The position numbers and the translations under genes were made by a program. A stretch of DNA of 64,000 nt from NCBI GenBank assembly GCA_963812085.1, contig CAWETL010000005.1, forward strand, positions 62,001 to 126,000, written 5' to 3'. Below the pieces are notes generated by a model. It saw only the letters and a program-made list of their open reading frames with translations. It was not told the origin of the DNA and did not search any database. The stretch is from SPDF01 sp963812085 (GTDB lineage: Bacteria; Gemmatimonadota; Gemmatimonadetes; Gemmatimonadales; GWC2-71-9). The stretch's first letter is position 1; every line of letters begins with the position of its first letter. Positions 63,608 through 64,000 of this stretch are shown piece after piece.

Positions 63608-64000
63608 CCGTCCGCCTCCAGGATCGCCACCGTCTCGACGTGGGCGGTCTGCGGGAAGAGATCGAAGGCCCGGAGCGCGGCGAGCCGCAGCGGCGGGGAA
63701 CCGGGGACGCGGGGAAGCAGGCGGGACAAGTCCCGCGCCAGCGTCGCCGGGTCGCAGCTGATGTAGGCCACGCGGCGCGGGCGGGCCGCGGCGATCGCGT
63801 CCGTGACCCGGGCGTCCATCCCGGTCCGCGGCGGGTTGGTGACGACCACCTCCGCCGCCGGCAACCTGGCCGTGATGTCTTCCGCGCGGCCGGCGTGCCG
63901 GACGACGCCGGTCGCCGGCCCCCGCCGGATCGCCTCGCGGACGGCGCGGGCATCGAGTTCGACACTCTCGACACGCGCGCCGGCCGCCAGGAGGAGCGCC
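63604..64000 (-). CDS. RNA uracil-5-methyltransferase (RlmD/TrmA family), 3' part only
   Basis: About 131 codons of the C-terminal end; the rest lies beyond the window. The SAM-site VESVELDARAV, TNPPRTGMD (motif IV) and the catalytic Cys in VAYISCDPATLARDL are visible, with the family ending FPQTAHVETVAILE. Which uridine it methylates (23S rRNA or tRNA) cannot be told from this fragment. Confidence 0.9.
   Translation of the reverse strand, partial: ALLLAAGARVESVELDARAVREAIRRGPATGVVRHAGRAEDITARLPAAEVVVTNPPRTGMDARVTDAIAAARPRRVAYISCDPATLARDLSRLLPRVPGSPPLRLAALRAFDLFPQTAHVETVAILEADG

Overview
The window is a GC-rich stretch of bacterial chromosome packed with housekeeping genes, almost all joined by 1-4 base stop/start overlaps (ATGA, TGATG, GTGA). 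Gene content (mreBCD-mrdA-rodA, RseP, undecaprenyl pyrophosphate synthase, periplasmic HtrA, Tat and Sec lipoproteins, an outer-membrane barrel) indicates a rod-shaped Gram-negative cell. The gene order, a Bacillus-like LexA box and exported proteins with Ala-Gln at the predicted cleavage site suggest a Gemmatimonadota-like lineage. That placement is an inference; no rRNA gene is present to confirm it.

Layout. 1-7094 (minus): HEAT-repeat protein, HD-GYP protein, membrane GAF/chemoreceptor-like protein, then folK, panB and panC (cut by the window edge). 7095-8223: divergent lexA with its control region, then a 315-base gap holding a candidate structured RNA. 8224-22671 (plus): one long apparent operon truA-htrA-purB-purC-psd-pssA-purS-purQ-(double zinc ribbon)-purL-purF-ppdK-purE, mixing de novo purine synthesis with phosphatidylethanolamine synthesis. 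22672-28886: an accessory-looking block around the tmRNA gene ssrA (minus), with a large sulfatase, a secreted two-repeat protein, an outer-membrane barrel protein and a DUF1254/DUF1214 lipoprotein. 28979-33050 (minus): Dus-LarB fusion, CorA and a GGDEF protein. 33133-35816 (plus): a PTS EIIA-type protein, then a Tat lipoprotein paired with a GMC oxidoreductase. 35825-51160 (minus), in transcription order: ald, dut, mreB-mreC-mreD-mrdA-rodA, accD, folC, hisS, proS, lysA, guaA. 51189-64000 (minus), in transcription order: an RNA uracil methyltransferase (cut by the edge), a biotin carrier protein, rplM-rpsI, rpsB-tsf-pyrH-frr-uppS-cdsA-dxr-rseP, rpsO-pnp and an M16 peptidase.

Most genes are intact, but four single-base disruptions lie between about 15.07 and 24.67 kb (purQ, purL and two in the sulfatase). 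Each is best explained by one inserted G/C. Because purQ and purL are core genes, sequence or assembly error is more likely than true decay.

Items that gene callers would miss are the 364-nt ssrA gene (tag ANDNLALAA), the candidate RNA between lexA and truA, a hairpin that buries the ribosome binding site of the Tat lipoprotein gene, candidate leaderless promoters, a LexA box, and small repeat families at 22.7, 38.7 and 42.9 kb. The most unusual proteins are the Dus-LarB fusion and the adjacent HD-GYP and HEAT-repeat proteins that appear to share the same N-terminal domain.
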